NCBI GenBank assembly: GCA_013288685.1
Contig: JABDBM010000004.1
Location: 42,502 to 106,501 of the forward strand
Direction: 5' to 3'
From: Bacteroidota bacterium
GTDB lineage: Bacteria > Bacteroidota > Bacteroidia > Sphingobacteriales > Sphingobacteriaceae
Length of the DNA: 64,000 nt
Position numbers and translations under genes: made by a program. This document shows, piece by piece, positions 62,470 to 64,000 of this stretch. Every line of letters begins with the position of its first letter. The stretch's first letter is position 1. The notes beneath the pieces are model-generated. The model did no database searches. It was given only the letters and a program-made list of their open reading frames with translations, and was not told the origin of the DNA.

Positions 62470-63084
62470 CTACAAACTAAAATCATACTTCACCCCTACC
62501 CCAACCAGCTTATTTAATTTCGCCAGCGTTTGATTAACCTGTGTCTTCCGGATGGATACTTGTACAGTGCAGCTATTATCAAACGATTGATGTATCACAC
62601 CCAAATTTTCCTCCTTTATCAGCCGCATTATATCATTCATCAGCAAATAATCAAAAGCTATAGTATAAACGTCGTTCGCGGTTTTTTCTAAAATCACGGC
62701 GATTTTTAAAGCTTCTTCCGTTGCTGCTTTATAGGCATTAATTAATCCGGGCACACCCAACAAGGTTCCGCCAAAATAGCGGACAACAACCACGGCAATA
62801 TTGGTTAAATCGCGCGACAGCAGCGTGTTTAATATCGGGCGGCCGGCGGTTCCGGAAGGTTCACCATCGTCACTAACTCTGAAAACAGAACGGTCAATAG
62901 TTAAACGCATGGCCCAGCAATGATGATTTGCTTTGGGATGCTGGCTTTTTAAAATGGTAAGGTGTTGCCTCAGATCACTTTCTCCGGCAACCGGATAGGC
63001 GAAAGCCAAAAACTTACTGCCCCGGTCGCGAAAAATGCCTTCGGCAGGTTTTGCAATAGTGCGGTAAGTATCGTCAAATAACAT
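62470..63084 (-). CDS. YigZ/IMPACT-family protein
   Basis: 204 aa. The UPF0029/IMPACT core is visible: EGIFRDRGSKFLAFAYPV, KANHHCWAMRLT, VSDDGEPSGTAGRPIL and NIAVVVVRYFGGTLLGVPGLINAY, then a ferredoxin-like C-terminal half. The family is linked to translation regulation in eukaryotes and is of uncertain function in bacteria. Its ATG overlaps the stop (TAATG) of the intact reading frame of the transporter upstream, so the two are coupled. Confidence 0.9.
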   Translation of the reverse strand: MLFDDTYRTIAKPAEGIFRDRGSKFLAFAYPVAGESDLRQHLTILKSQHPKANHHCWAMRLTIDRSVFRVSDDGEPSGTAGRPILNTLLSRDLTNIAVVVVRYFGGTLLGVPGLINAYKAATEEALKIAVILEKTANDVYTIAFDYLLMNDIMRLIKEENLGVIHQSFDNSCTVQVSIRKTQVNQTLAKLNKLVGVGVKYDFSL

Positions 63085-63975
63085 TAAAAAATATGGGAGA
63101 ACAGGTGTGTAAAATAATCGGCATAAAAATTAATAGTAATGGCAATAACGGCCAGTAAGATACCAGCTTTGTTCATCATACTTAGTTTTTCTTTAAATAT
63201 AAAGATACCTATCAGCGTGCCTAAAACTATTACCCCGATATTTACCGACGAAAAAAACGGTTGAGGGTGATTTGGCTAAAACCTGGTGCGCCTTTATATA
63301 AAACAGGATATTGGCAAAGTTAGTCACACCCAACGCCCAGCCAATTAAAATATGCGGCCATGAAAATTTCATTTTTTTGGTAAATACCTGGTAAAACAGC
63401 CCCGCCAGCGAAAGAATAAATGCCAGCGAATAGACTATAAAAAGCGAGGTGCCGTTTGATACGTCTTTAAATACGGCAACTTGTTTAAACAAAACATCAA
63501 TAATACCCATCCCCAAAAAAACAGTTAACAGGTATACCCAGCTATTGGCCGGCACCCGCTTGCCGGCAATTTGCCTTTGCCAGGGTATAGAACATACAAT
63601 TGCTCCAAAACCGATAACAATACCGATGATTTTGACGGCAGAAGTTGTTTCGCCAAAAATAAAAAAGGCCGCTAAAACAGGAATAAATAGCGATAACCGC
63701 TGGGCCACATCCGTGCGTACAATGCCGGTAATCTTTACCGAGGCGGCAATAACAATAAACAGCAGCGGCAGCAACAAACCAAGCAAGCAATACAAAACAA
63801 AGGGCGCCTGTTGCAGGTGATCAAACTTTGGTTTTAAAAATACCCAGGTCAGCAAAATGGCCATTGAATAGTTCCATGTAATGGCCTGGTAAACGTCGAT
63901 ATGGTACCGTTTGGCCAGTTTTAACATCACTGAAACGACAACACTAAAGCAAACACTTAGAAAAACGTATATCAT
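63084..63975 (-). pseudogene. EamA/DMT-type drug/metabolite transporter with a one-base frameshift
   Basis: The track shows a 260-aa ORF ending KSPSTVFFVGKYRG..., but removing one base from the A7 run at 63251-63257 joins it to a second frame: STVFSSVNIGVIVLGTLIGIF, then KEKLSMMNKAGILLAVIAITINFYADYF, ending TAA at 63086-63084. The joined protein would be 296 aa with about ten transmembrane helices, normal for the family, and its stop overlaps the YigZ start. Either a sequencing error, a slippage-prone phase-variable site, or a true mutation. The current reading would lack the last two helices. Confidence 0.8.
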
Positions 63976-64000
63976 TCGTATGGTTTAAGTTTGGTTCTGT

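Noticed and set aside
1-64000. CRISPR array, tRNA or rRNA, prophage or insertion sequence
   Set aside because: I looked for regularly spaced identical repeats, cloverleaf-type sequences, phage structural genes and transposase ORFs. The repeats found are degenerate, short-period or palindromic, and none of the other features was seen.

Overview
The window reads as chromosomal DNA of a Sphingobacteriaceae-type Bacteroidetes (Mucilaginibacter/Pedobacter-like). The evidence is TonB-dependent receptors with carboxypeptidase-like N-terminal domains, a hybrid two-component system with propeller repeats, twin-arginine sugar-oxidation enzymes, promoter elements of the TTG...TAnnTTTG type, weak Shine-Dalgarno signals, and several intergenic repeat families. 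No tRNA, rRNA, CRISPR array, prophage or intact insertion sequence is visible.

Region by region. 1-10.3 kb is a minus-strand sugar-oxidation locus: a Gfo/Idh/MocA oxidoreductase (cut by the window edge), three GMC flavoproteins (two are near-identical tandem copies), their gluconate-2-dehydrogenase-subunit-3 partner, a sugar phosphate isomerase/epimerase-like protein and a TolB-like propeller protein. It fits the 3-keto-glycoside pathways of Bacteroidetes. 10.5-18.5 kb holds a small secreted protein, an acyl desaturase, an iron-type TonB receptor behind a promoter bracketed by two TTAGA-N5-TCTAA-like boxes, and a second barrel receptor with a Gly-rich secreted partner. 18.7-26.2 kb holds a nucleotidyltransferase with a 57-aa partner that the ORF track missed, a 1408-aa hybrid kinase, and an ECF sigma/anti-sigma/DUF4097-like operon.

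26.3-35.2 kb is the most system-like stretch. It has a TPR+YaiO outer-membrane barrel and an anchored periplasmic protein on the plus strand, converging with a four-gene operon for a response regulator, a HEAT protein, a processive GT2 synthase and an LTA-synthase-like phosphotransferase. A divergent GAF protein has a degenerate histidine-kinase core. I infer a synthase-dependent exopolysaccharide export system with a phosphoglycerol-type modification step and pseudokinase/REC control.

35.3-48.1 kb holds ThuA, another barrel receptor, a GT39 transferase, a DUF4397 lipoprotein, an erythromycin-esterase-like protein, a ParE-like toxin pair, a glucoamylase-family protein and an M1 peptidase. 48.1-50.3 kb is a sparse accessory patch with a YoeB-type toxin pair. 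50.3-59.1 kb holds a DUF255 thioredoxin-fold protein carrying an in-frame repeat insertion, a SlyD-like isomerase, and a complete xylose locus (LacI regulator divergent from xylB-xylA-symporter). 59.2-64 kb holds a second nucleotidyltransferase pair, bioB, mgtE, a YigZ protein and a DMT transporter broken by a one-base frameshift in an A7 run.

Across the window, many gene junctions carry degenerate arrays with a strict 7-bp (or 9-bp) period whose unit sequence differs from locus to locus. A second family of long near-perfect palindromes sits just after stop codons and probably acts as terminators.
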